Source of the DNA: Aquimixticola soesokkakensis
GTDB taxonomy: Bacteria > Pseudomonadota > Alphaproteobacteria > Rhodobacterales > Rhodobacteraceae
Direction of reading: 5' to 3'
Assembly: GCF_900172375.1 (NCBI RefSeq)
Contig: NZ_FWFS01000001.1
Span: forward strand, 310,001-374,000
Length of the DNA: 64,000 nucleotides
The translations under genes and the position numbers were made by a program. The notes under the pieces were generated by a model. That model made no database searches. It saw nothing but the letters and a program-made list of their open reading frames with translations, and was not told where the DNA came from. This document shows positions 44,039-52,000 of this stretch, one piece after another; the first letter of the stretch is position 1, and each line of letters opens with the position of its first letter.

Positions 44039-44721
44039 GGTGTGACTGCCTTTTTGATGCCGCGCGCCATATGTCGTTTGCGCCCGAAGCCTGAAATCCG
44101 CTCGACGTTAAATCCGGCCGCCTCAAGCCCGCGCCGCACGTGGCCTGCGGCGGTATAGGTGGCAAATGTGCCCCCCGCTTTTGTGTGCCGCGCAACCTCT
44201 GCCATCAATGCCTCGCCCCAGAGTTCGGGGTTTTTGGCGGGGGAAAACCCGTCCAGAAACCATGCATCCGCGGCGCCCTCCCATGCGGCAACGGCCTTGC
44301 GCGCATCGCCCTCGATCACCTCGACATCCAGCGCCCCCAGTTGAAAGCGGCGCGCGCCGCGCTCCCATGCCGCGAGATAGGGATCGGCGATGGCCCGCGC
44401 TTGGGGGAAGGCGTCCAGAGCGCGGGCGATTTGTGCGCCGCTCATCGGGTAGGCCTCGAACGAGGTGTAGGTCACGCGCGCCGGACCGCTATAGGCCAGC
44501 GCGGTGGCCAGCATATTCAAGCCGGTGCCAAACCCAAGCTCTGCGATTGCAAAACCGTTTTGCGCGGTTTCCAGCCGTTCGGGCAGGCCGTTGCCGGTCA
44601 GAAAAACATAGCGGGTTTCCTCCAGCCCGTTGTCGAGGCTGAAGTAGGGGTCGTCAAAGCGGGTTGAAACGGGAATCACCCCGTCGCGCCAATCAAGGTT
44701 GGCCCTGTGGTCTTGGGTCAT
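44035..44721 (-). CDS. mnmD: tRNA (5-aminomethyl-2-thiouridine)-methyltransferase MnmD (stand-alone)
   Basis: The 228-residue SAM-dependent methyltransferase (DUF752/MnmC N-domain) performs the final methylation of the wobble uridine modification in tRNAs for Lys, Glu, Gln and others. Family parts are NLDWRDGVIPVSTRFDDPYFS near the start, FLTGNGLPERL, FAIAELGFGTGLNMLATA with the SAM loop, and DAWFLDGFSPAKNPELW. In E. coli this domain is fused to an FAD oxidase in MnmC. Here it ends alone, and an FAD oxidoreductase gene lies divergently 73 bp away. The start MTQDHRANLDW is taken from family alignment memory. Confidence 0.9.
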   Translation of the reverse strand: MTQDHRANLDWRDGVIPVSTRFDDPYFSLDNGLEETRYVFLTGNGLPERLETAQNGFAIAELGFGTGLNMLATALAYSGPARVTYTSFEAYPMSGAQIARALDAFPQARAIADPYLAAWERGARRFQLGALDVEVIEGDARKAVAAWEGAADAWFLDGFSPAKNPELWGEALMAEVARHTKAGGTFATYTAAGHVRRGLEAAGFNVERISGFGRKRHMARGIKKAVTP

Positions 44722-44794
44722 GGGGTCTCGTAAAAGAGCAGGCGATAGACGCGCAAATTCGCGGCGACCATGTCGCTCGCAAGGGGAAATGGCA

Positions 44795-45826
44795 ATGTCG
44801 AAAGCTGCAATGACGATCCTTGGCGCGGGGGCCTTTGGCCTGTCTTGCGCCTTTGAGGCGGCACGGCGCGGTGTCGCGGTGCGCGTCATCGACCCGTTCG
44901 GGGTGGGCGCGGGCAGTTCGGGCGGCATCGTCGGGGCGCTCGCCCCGCATACGCCGGAAAACTGGAACGACAAAAAGGCGTTTCAATTCGAGAGTTTGAT
45001 TTTAGCGCGTCACTTCTGGCCAGAGGTCGAGGCGATTGGCGGGCTCTCGTCGGGCTATGGCGCGACGGGGCGCGTGCAGGCGGTGCAGGATGCGCGCCAA
45101 TTGGACCTGGCTCATGCCCGGGCGCTGTCTGCACGCGCGTTGTGGCAGGGCAAGGCGCGCTGGGAGGTGCGCGCGGATGCGCCTGACGGCCTTCCCAGTC
45201 CCACGGGGTTTTACATCCACGACACGCTCTCGGCGCGGCTTCATCCTGCGCAGGCCTGCGCCGCCCTAGCCGCAGCGGTTCGAGCGCTGGGCGGCGAAAT
45301 CGTGCCCGAGGGCACGCGCGAGGGGGTGGTGATCCACGCAACGGGGTGGCAGGGGTTGCAGGCGTTGAGCGCGCAGACCGGCACGCCCGTGGGGGCAGGG
45401 GTGAAAGGACAGGCGCTTTTGTTCGATCTTGATCTGCGCGATCTGCCCCAGATTTACGCCCAAAGCCTGCACATCATTCCCCACCGCGATGGCACGACCG
45501 CCGTGGGATCGACCTCCGAGCGCGACTTTGACAGTCCGTTCGAGACGGATGATCTGGCGGAGGATCTGAAAGCGCGCGCCATTGCGGCCTTTGCGCCTTT
45601 GGGGCGCGCGCGCGAACTGCGGCGTTGGGCAGGGGTGCGGCCCCGCGCGAAATCCCGCGCCCCGATGCTGGGGGGGCATCCGTTGCGCGCGGGCGAATTC
45701 ATAGCCAATGGCGGGTTCAAGATCGGTTTCGGCATGGCGCCGCTCGCGGCCAGGGCTTTGGTCGATCTGGCGCTGGACGGCGTGGATGCGATCCCGCCTG
45801 CCTTCAAACCCGAGGCCAGTTTCTAG
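44795..45826 (+). CDS. mnmC: FAD-dependent oxidoreductase, probable stand-alone MnmC oxidase domain
   Basis: The 343-residue DAO-type flavoprotein has the FAD-binding motif MTILGAGAFGLSCAFEAARRG, GSSGGIVGALAPHTPENW, a central substrate domain and the C-terminal GGFKIGFGMAPLAARAL. In bifunctional MnmC such a domain oxidises cmnm5(s2)U to nm5(s2)U in tRNA, the step before MnmD. The divergent mnmD gene directly next door supports this role. A D-amino-acid dehydrogenase or glycine-oxidase-like enzyme is the alternative. The start at 44795 is preferred because AAGGGGAA is well spaced; ATG 44789 is also possible. Confidence 0.75.
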   Translation: MSKAAMTILGAGAFGLSCAFEAARRGVAVRVIDPFGVGAGSSGGIVGALAPHTPENWNDKKAFQFESLILARHFWPEVEAIGGLSSGYGATGRVQAVQDARQLDLAHARALSARALWQGKARWEVRADAPDGLPSPTGFYIHDTLSARLHPAQACAALAAAVRALGGEIVPEGTREGVVIHATGWQGLQALSAQTGTPVGAGVKGQALLFDLDLRDLPQIYAQSLHIIPHRDGTTAVGSTSERDFDSPFETDDLAEDLKARAIAAFAPLGRARELRRWAGVRPRAKSRAPMLGGHPLRAGEFIANGGFKIGFGMAPLAARALVDLALDGVDAIPPAFKPEASF

Positions 45827-45833
45827 CGCCGGA

Positions 45834-45859
45834 TTTGGGTATTTTTATCCGAAAGAAGC
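45834..45859 (+). repeat. 26-bp dispersed element, copy 1
   Basis: The sequence starts TTTGGGTATTTTTATC and ends CGAAAGAAGC. It is identical over 26 bases to 49071-49096. It lies between the mnmC stop (45826) and the convergent cobO stop (45870). A weaker partial match (TTTGGTCCGAAAGAAA) occurs near 39981-39996. Confidence 0.75.
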
Positions 45860-45869
45860 AGAGGGTCGC

Positions 45870-46478
45870 TTAGAACTCGACCCCTTTCTGGGCTTTGATG
45901 CCGGAGCGGAACGGGTGTTTGACCAGTTCCATTTCCGTGACCAGATCGGCGAGATCGATCAGCTCGTCCTTGGCATTGCGGCCCGTCAGGACCACGTGGG
46001 TTGTGTCGGGCTTTTCGTCCCGCAGGAAGGCCACGACCTCGGTCACGTCGAGGTAGTCATAGCGCAGGGCGATGTTGATTTCATCAAGCAAAACCATGCG
46101 GTTGGCAGGGTCTCGAATCAATTCTTTGGATTTTTCCCAAGCGGCTTGTGCCATTTCGATGTCGCGGGTGCGGTCCTGGGTTTCCCAAGTAAAGCCTTCG
46201 CCCATCGTGTGGAATTCGCAGATATCGGCAAAACGGGCGGTGATCAGATCGCGTTCGCCGCAGTCCATGCCACCTTTGATGTACTGCACCACGGCGCATT
46301 TCATGTCATGGGCGATGCAGCGGAAAATCATGCCGAATGCGGCGGAGCTTTTGCCTTTTCCCTTGCCGGTATGGACGATCACAAGGCCCTTTTCGCCGGT
46401 TTTCGTCGCCATGATTTTATCGCGCGCGGCTTTTTTCTTGGCCATCTTGCTCGCGTGGCGGTCGGGATCGTCGATCAT
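45870..46478 (-). CDS. cobO: cob(I)yrinic acid a,c-diamide adenosyltransferase
   Basis: The 202-residue CobO/BtuR-type enzyme attaches the adenosyl ligand to cob(I)yrinate or cobinamide. The P-loop variant VIVHTGKGKGKSSAAFG lies near residues 33-49. KCAVVQYIKGG, MGEGFTWETQDR and LLDEINIALRYDYLD match the family. The basic N-terminus (HASKMAKKKAARDK) is normal. AGGAG precedes the ATG. It starts 15 nt after lrgB on the same strand, so it is probably transcribed with lrgAB. The 26-bp element lies just past its stop. Confidence 0.95.
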   Translation of the reverse strand: MIDDPDRHASKMAKKKAARDKIMATKTGEKGLVIVHTGKGKGKSSAAFGMIFRCIAHDMKCAVVQYIKGGMDCGERDLITARFADICEFHTMGEGFTWETQDRTRDIEMAQAAWEKSKELIRDPANRMVLLDEINIALRYDYLDVTEVVAFLRDEKPDTTHVVLTGRNAKDELIDLADLVTEMELVKHPFRSGIKAQKGVEF

Positions 46479-46493
46479 GGCAGGCTCCTGTTG

Positions 46494-47210
46494 TCAGAAA
46501 AACAGCCCTACCACGAGCGGCGCGGCAATGGCAGTCAGAATTGCGTTCAAGACCATGCCGATGGAGGCAAAAGCGCCAGACATGGGATGTACCTGGAACG
46601 CGCGCGCGGTGCCGATGCCATGCGCGGCCACCCCGGTGGCAAAGCCGCGCGCGCGCCAGTCGCGCACGCCCAGCGCGTTGAGCAAGGGGGTTGCGATGAT
46701 CGCACCGATGATGCCGGTCATGAGCACCATGACGGCCGTGAGGGTGGGCGAGCCGCCGATTTCTTCGGCCACGCCGATGGCGACGGGGGCGGTCGCGGAT
46801 TTGGGCACGAGCGAGAGCAGGAACATCCGGTCCAGTCCGAAGGCCCATGCAAGGCCAAGCGCCGATCCCATTGCGACGAAAGAGCCGACGAAGAGGGCGC
46901 AGGCGAGGGGCACAAGAGCGGTTCGGATGCGTTTGAGGTTGTCGTAGAGCGGCAAGGCAAGGCCGACCGTGGCGGGGCCGAGCATGAAATGGACGAATTT
47001 TGCGCCCTCGAAATAGGTTTGGTAGTCGGTGCGGGTGATCAGCAGGAGGGTCGAGAGCAGGATCACCGCGATCATCACCGGATTGGCAAAGGGAGAGCGG
47101 CGCGCGGCGCGAAACAGTGCATCTCCGGCGGCATAGGCAAAGAGCGTGGCGGTAAGCCAGATCAGCGGGCCGGAGGAAAGATAGGACCAGATGTCGGCAT
47201 AGTCGCTCAT
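46494..47210 (-). CDS. lrgB: LrgB family protein
   Basis: The 238-residue membrane protein has about six to eight helices. Family text includes FVHFMLGPATVGLALPLYDN, SATAPVAIGVAEEIGGSPTLTAVMVL and GFATGVAAHGIGTARAF. LrgB with LrgA resembles holin/antiholin-like CidAB of Gram-positive bacteria. In plants and bacteria the pair moves glycolate/pyruvate-type acids. It overlaps lrgA by 4 nt and is followed closely by cobO. Confidence 0.92.
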   Translation of the reverse strand: MSDYADIWSYLSSGPLIWLTATLFAYAAGDALFRAARRSPFANPVMIAVILLSTLLLITRTDYQTYFEGAKFVHFMLGPATVGLALPLYDNLKRIRTALVPLACALFVGSFVAMGSALGLAWAFGLDRMFLLSLVPKSATAPVAIGVAEEIGGSPTLTAVMVLMTGIIGAIIATPLLNALGVRDWRARGFATGVAAHGIGTARAFQVHPMSGAFASIGMVLNAILTAIAAPLVVGLFF

Positions 47211-47569
47211 TCGGGGGCCTCATCGGCATACCCGAGGGCGCGGTTCACGGCCTTGAAGGTCAGCGCACCTGCGGTAATCGCGCCGGCGACGGAGAGGATC
47301 AGAACACCGCCAAGGGAGAGGGCGTGGGCTTCGAACTTATCCCAGTGTTGGACCACGCCGACGCCTGCGGGGACAAAGAGGAGCGACAGATGGGCGAGCA
47401 GGCCCGAGACGGTCGTGCGCATCCAGGCGGCAAAGGCCGGAAACAGGGCGAAAGCCGCTGCGATCAGCGCCATGCCCACCACAGGCCCGGGCAGGCCGAG
47501 GTGGAGCCAACGGGTTATCACTTCGCCCATCAGTTGGAAGAGCAGCAGGGTTGCGAGGGTCAGGATCAT
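47207..47569 (-). CDS. lrgA: LrgA/CidA family protein
   Basis: The 120-residue protein has four predicted helices and family features LLLFQLMGEVITRWLHLGLPGPVVGMALI and LSLLFVPAGVGVVQHW in short parts. It partners LrgB. The start follows GGAAACC, and the ATG overlap with lrgB shows coupling. A region of 226 bp to the divergent MOSC gene holds its promoter. Confidence 0.92.
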   Translation of the reverse strand: MILTLATLLLFQLMGEVITRWLHLGLPGPVVGMALIAAAFALFPAFAAWMRTTVSGLLAHLSLLFVPAGVGVVQHWDKFEAHALSLGGVLILSVAGAITAGALTFKAVNRALGYADEAPE

Positions 47570-47795
47570 GCCGGTTTCCTTTCAGCGCGCAGTGGTTACT
47601 CAATTCGAGGCGTCGCGCAAGACCGTGAGGTGACGGCGGCGCAGGAGAGTGCCGCGTCGTGCCGGGGTTTTGCATTTCGCAATATTTTTTCGCAAATTGG
47701 AAACAATTTTGCCGGAACTGTCGTTTTGTCAGTCTTGAATGCACTTGCCCCACAGCGTACCTCAAGGGCTAAACCTTTGGGCAATGGGACTTTAA

Positions 47796-48623
47796 ATGGC
47801 ATTTACCGTCAGTCAAATCGTGACCTATCCGGTCAAAAGCCTGCGCGCGCAGCCCGTCAGCGAAGCGCGGGTCGAACGGCGCGGCATGGTCGGGGATCGT
47901 CGCTGGATGGTGGTGAGCCCTGCCGGCGATTTCCTGACATTTCGCGATGTGCCCGCGATGGCTGGCGTCGAGGCCGAGATTACCCCCGAAGGATTGCGGT
48001 TGACGGCTGACGAAGAAGTTGCCGAGTTCGAGACCCCCAGCGGCGCGGAATTCGAGGTCAGGATCTGGCGCAGCCGCGTGCTGGCGCAGGATGCGGGCAA
48101 TGTTGCGGCGTCGTTTTTGACAACGGCATTGGGCCGGTCTGCGCGCCTTGTCTACATGCCGGATGCGGTGATCCGGCCTGCCGATCCGGAGTATAGTCGC
48201 GAGGGCGATCAGGTCAGCTTTGCTGACGGGTTTCCGTTGCTATTGGCCTCCGGCGGGTCGCTTGATGCGTTGAATGCGCAGCTTGAGGAACCGATGGACA
48301 TGCGCCGTTTTCGCCCCAACCTGGTCGTCGAGGGAGCAGAGCCCTGGATCGAGGACACCTGGCGGCGCATTCGTGTCGGCGAGGTGGTGTTTCGCATCGT
48401 GAAACCCTGTGAGCGCTGTATCATGACCACCCGTGACCCCGATACGGGCGAGCGGACCGGCGCGGGCGAGCCGCTGCGCAGTTTGGGGAAAATCCACCGC
48501 GCCGGAAGTGGCAAAATCATGTTTGGTCAAAATATGATTCCGGAAAACGAAGGCATGATCCGCATGTTCGATGCGGTCGAAGTGTTGGAAACGGGGCCGT
48601 CGAACCTTTTGCGGATGAACTAG
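47796..48623 (+). CDS. MOSC domain-containing protein (YcbX-like)
   Basis: The 275-residue protein has a MOSC N-terminal beta-barrel domain (QIVTYPVKSLRAQPVSEARV, then GDRRWMVVSP) and a C-terminal MOSC domain (about 110-275). The latter carries the conserved Cys motif VKPCERCIMTTRDPDTGER, which can bind molybdenum cofactor as in sulfite oxidase-like or amidoxime-reducing enzymes. In E. coli YcbX detoxifies N-hydroxylated compounds with CysJ. There is no C-terminal ferredoxin domain here. It is divergent from lrgAB. Confidence 0.9.
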   Translation: MAFTVSQIVTYPVKSLRAQPVSEARVERRGMVGDRRWMVVSPAGDFLTFRDVPAMAGVEAEITPEGLRLTADEEVAEFETPSGAEFEVRIWRSRVLAQDAGNVAASFLTTALGRSARLVYMPDAVIRPADPEYSREGDQVSFADGFPLLLASGGSLDALNAQLEEPMDMRRFRPNLVVEGAEPWIEDTWRRIRVGEVVFRIVKPCERCIMTTRDPDTGERTGAGEPLRSLGKIHRAGSGKIMFGQNMIPENEGMIRMFDAVEVLETGPSNLLRMN

Positions 48624-48660
48624 TCGAAATCTGCCAGTGCGGGTGTGCAGGCGGGAAGTG

Positions 48661-48676
48661 TTAAGTCGATGTTAAC
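48661..48676 (+). promoter_or_regulatory. CtrA-type binding box (TTAA-N7-TTAAC)
   Basis: TTAA (48661-48664), a 7-nt spacer and TTAAC (48672-48676) match the full CtrA consensus TTAA-N7-TTAAC known from Caulobacter and other alphaproteobacteria. It lies 43 nt upstream of the preferred GTG start of the small lipoprotein gene. Confidence 0.6.
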
Positions 48677-48718
48677 ATGTCTGCGCTCAGACTGGGGACA
48701 GTTGAACGGAGTGTTCCG

Positions 48719-49042
48719 GTGTCGCGCAGTCTGTCTATCACGGTAATTTTGGGTCTGCTTGCGAGTTTGGCGGGCTGCGCGGCGACGACGCCTTCTGTCA
48801 GCATGATCACCGCCGCCCCTGTGTTGCGCGTGGTCGAGGGGGATCGTTTCCAGGTCTATGTCGACGCCGCGCGTGAGCGTGCAGAAGCGCATCGCACCAA
48901 TGTGGTGTTTCCGCCGCCGTCGAAGTTCGAGGTCTTGCAACATGGCGCGATTGCCATTCGCGAGGCAACGGGCTGCGCGATTGCAGAGGGAGGATTGCAA
49001 GGCGATCAAGCGATTATCAAGGCGCGGCTGGATTGCCCGTGA
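48719..49042 (+). CDS. small lipoprotein of unknown function (107 aa)
   Basis: From GTG 48719 the protein reads MSRSLSITVILGLLASLAGC, a lipoprotein signal with lipobox LAGC (Cys near residue 20). GGAG lies 9 nt before this GTG. An ATG at 48677 is in frame but touches the CtrA box and would give an odd pre-signal extension. The mature part is about 88 residues; it contains FPPPSKFEV, and a conserved-looking Cys pair (ATGCAIAEGG and the last residues LDCP). I do not recognise the family. The CtrA box suggests cell-cycle or motility-linked control. Confidence 0.65.
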   Translation: MSRSLSITVILGLLASLAGCAATTPSVSMITAAPVLRVVEGDRFQVYVDAARERAEAHRTNVVFPPPSKFEVLQHGAIAIREATGCAIAEGGLQGDQAIIKARLDCP

Positions 49043-49070
49043 TCCTTTGTCGTGAGAGCTTTTAGCGACG

Positions 49071-49096
49071 TTTGGGTATTTTTATCCGAAAGAAGC
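49071..49096 (+). repeat. 26-bp dispersed element, copy 2
   Basis: All 26 bases are identical to 45834-45859 in the same orientation. This copy touches the cobN stop codon and lies between it and the convergent lipoprotein gene (stop 49042). A TAGCG-type sequence precedes both copies, so the similarity may extend slightly to the left. Confidence 0.75.
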
Positions 49097-52000
49097 CTAA
49101 AGCAGCGCCTCGATAAGTCCGCGCGCCGCGTTGGAGCGCGGAGACCAGAGGCCCCGGATGATCGCTTCGTTCAGACGCTCGGCGATTTCGCGCAGGGCGG
49201 GCGCGTTGTTGTCGGCGATGAAGGTGCGGGTGTCTTCGTCTTCTAAAAATGCGGCGTGGACAAGGTCGAAATGGTGGTTGCCCACGGCGCGGGTTGTTGC
49301 GGCAAAAGCGAAGAGGTAATCGACCGTCGCTGCGATTTCGAACGCGCCTTTGTAGCCGTGGCGTTTCACGCCCTCGATCCATTTCGGGTTGACGACGCGG
49401 CTGCGGATCACCCGCCCGATTTCCTCGTCAAGCGTGCGGATGACGGGGCGCTCGGGGCGTGAATGGTCGTTGTGATAGATCGGGCGGGCACGGCCTTGCA
49501 GGTGTTCGATGGCTGCGGCGGCGCCGCCCTCGAACTGGTAGTAGTCGTCGCTGTCGAGCAGGTCGTGTTCGCGGTTGTCCTGGTTTTGCACGACGGCCTC
49601 GACCTGACTGAGGCGTGCGGTGAAGGCCTCTTTGGCGCGCTGACCTTCGGTGCCGGCGCCATAGGCGTAGCCGCCCCATTCAAGGTAGGCTTCGCCAAGA
49701 TCCGCGCGCGCGCTCCAGAGTTTTTCGTCGATCATCGCCTGTAGGCCTGCGCCGTAGGCACCGGGTTTGGCACCAAATACCCGCGCCATGTCTTCGCCCC
49801 GGCGCGCGCGTGCCGCGGCGGGGTTGTCTGTTTCGGCTTCGTCCAATGCCTGCACCGCGCGCGCGGCGCTATCGACGAGGGCGATGAGTTGCGGGAAGGC
49901 GTCGCGGAAAAACCCCGACACCCGCAGCGTGACATCGACACGGGGGCGGCCCAGCACCGAGGCCGGCAGCACCTCAAATCCTGTGACGCGGCGACTCATG
50001 CTGTCCCACGTCGGCTTTACCCCCATCAGCGCCAGCGCCTGCGCGATATCGTCGCCGCCTGTGCGCATGTTGGCGGTGCCCCATGCGGTGATCAGCAGGG
50101 TGCGGGGCCAGTCGCCTTCGTCTTGCAAATGGCGTTCGATCAACAGGTTGGCGGATTTCCAGCCCAAGGCCCAGGCGCTTTGCGTGGGCACGGCGCGGGC
50201 GTCGACGGAGAAAAAGTTGCGCCCGGTGGGCAGCACGTCCAACCGTCCGCGCGTCGGAGCGCCCGACGGGCCAGCGGGCACGAACCGGCCCGCGAGACCG
50301 TCGAGCAAGCCGTCAATTTCAGCGGGTCCGCAGGCGGTGACGGTGGGCAGGATCGTGTCGCGCAGCTGGTCCAGAACCGCGCGCGAGGCAGGCCCGGCAT
50401 CGCCCTTTGCAATGAGGGTTTGTGACAGCAGTTCCAGCCGCTCGACCGTGTCGCCCGCAGTACGCCATATGTCTGCGCAGAGGTTCAGCGCCTCGGGGCG
50501 GGGGCCATTCCAGGCGGCGGCCATGTCGCAGTCGAGCGGATCGAACCCGAGGTCCAGATCGGCGGCCAGCGCGCGGATCAGCGAGGCATCGCTCCCTGTG
50601 CCATCCCCGCGCGGCACCCGCACCAGTGCGAGCGCCAGATCGCGCGCCAGACGGCCCTGCGGCGCTTGGCCGAAAATATGCAGCCCGTCGCGGATCTGGG
50701 CCTCTTTGAGCTCGCACAGATAGGCATCAAGCTTGGCCAGATCGCCGTCCGCGTCGCCCGTCATCCCGACATCGCGGTCGAGGCCGGTCACCGATGACAG
50801 GCTCAGGATTTCGCGGCGCAAATGGGCGATGCGGCGCGGATCGACACCGGCGGCTTCGAAATACTCGTCCACCAGCGCTTCGAGATCGCGCAGGGGGCCG
50901 TAGGTTTCGGCGCGGGTGAGCGGGGGGGTCAGGTGGTCGATGATCACCGCCTGCGCGCGGCGCTTGGCCTGTGTGCCCTCGCCGGGGTCGTTGACGATGA
51001 AGGGATAGAGATGGGGCATGGGGCCAAAGACCGCTTCGGGATAACAGTCCTCGGACAGGGCGAGTGCCTTGCCGGGCAGCCATTCGAGGTTGCCGTGTTT
51101 GCCCATATGCACGATCGCCTGCGCACCAAAGGCATGGCGCAGCCAGAAATAGAAGGCCAGATAGTTGTGCGGGGGAACCAGATCGGGGGCGTGGTAGGTT
51201 TCTGTGGGGTCGATGTTGTAGCCGCGCGCGGGCTGGATGCCGACGACCGCATTGCCAAAGGTCAGCACCGATAGGGCAAAGCCGTCCTCGCCAACGAAAG
51301 GATCGGCCTCAGGCGCGCCCCAGCGGTCTTCGATCCGGGTGCGCACGGCGAGGGGCAGGGTGGCATAGCTGTCGCGGTAGGCCTGCATCGACAGGCGCAC
51401 CCCACCGCTGCGCGTGCTGCGGTCCGTGAGCCAATTGGTCGGCCCGCTCAGGATCTGGCGCATCAGGTCGGCGCTGTCGGCAGGGGCGTTTTCGACCGCG
51501 TAGCCCTCGGTTTTTAGCCGCTGCAACACACCGGTCGTGGCGGCGGGGGTGTCGAGGCCGACACCATTGGCAAGCCGCCCGTCCTTGTTGGGATAGTTCG
51601 CCAGCACCAGCGCCACCTTGCGTTCCGGCGTCGGGGTGTGGCGCAGGCGTGCCCAATGGGCAGCAAGGTCGGCCACAAAGCGCACACGGGTGCCTTCAGC
51701 GCGGTAGCTGGCGATGGCGCATTCGGTGTCCGCGTCGAAATAGGCTTCCCCTTTGAAGGAAATCGCGCGGCTCAGCACCCGTCCGTCCACCTCCGGCAGG
51801 GCCACGTTCATCGCGATGTCGCGTGCAGACAGGCCCGCCGTGCCCTTTGTCCACGTTTCTTCGGTCGATCCGGCAAGGACGACCTGAAACACGGGGGCCG
51901 CGTTGGCGCAGGGCGCGGCAAGCGGGTTCTGCCCGCCTTTGCCTTCTGGGGTGCCGACCGCAAAGGCGGTGCAGTTGAGGATAACGCTGGGCGGGGCCTG

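Noticed and set aside
45708-47633. Plus-strand open frame of 641 codons across cobO, lrgB and lrgA
   Set aside because: It crosses three well-supported minus-strand genes and their boundaries; composition is that of an antisense shadow.
47788-47805. TTAA-N7-TTAC near the MOSC start as a second CtrA box
   Set aside because: The second half-site is imperfect and the motif overlaps the start codon, so chance is the better explanation.
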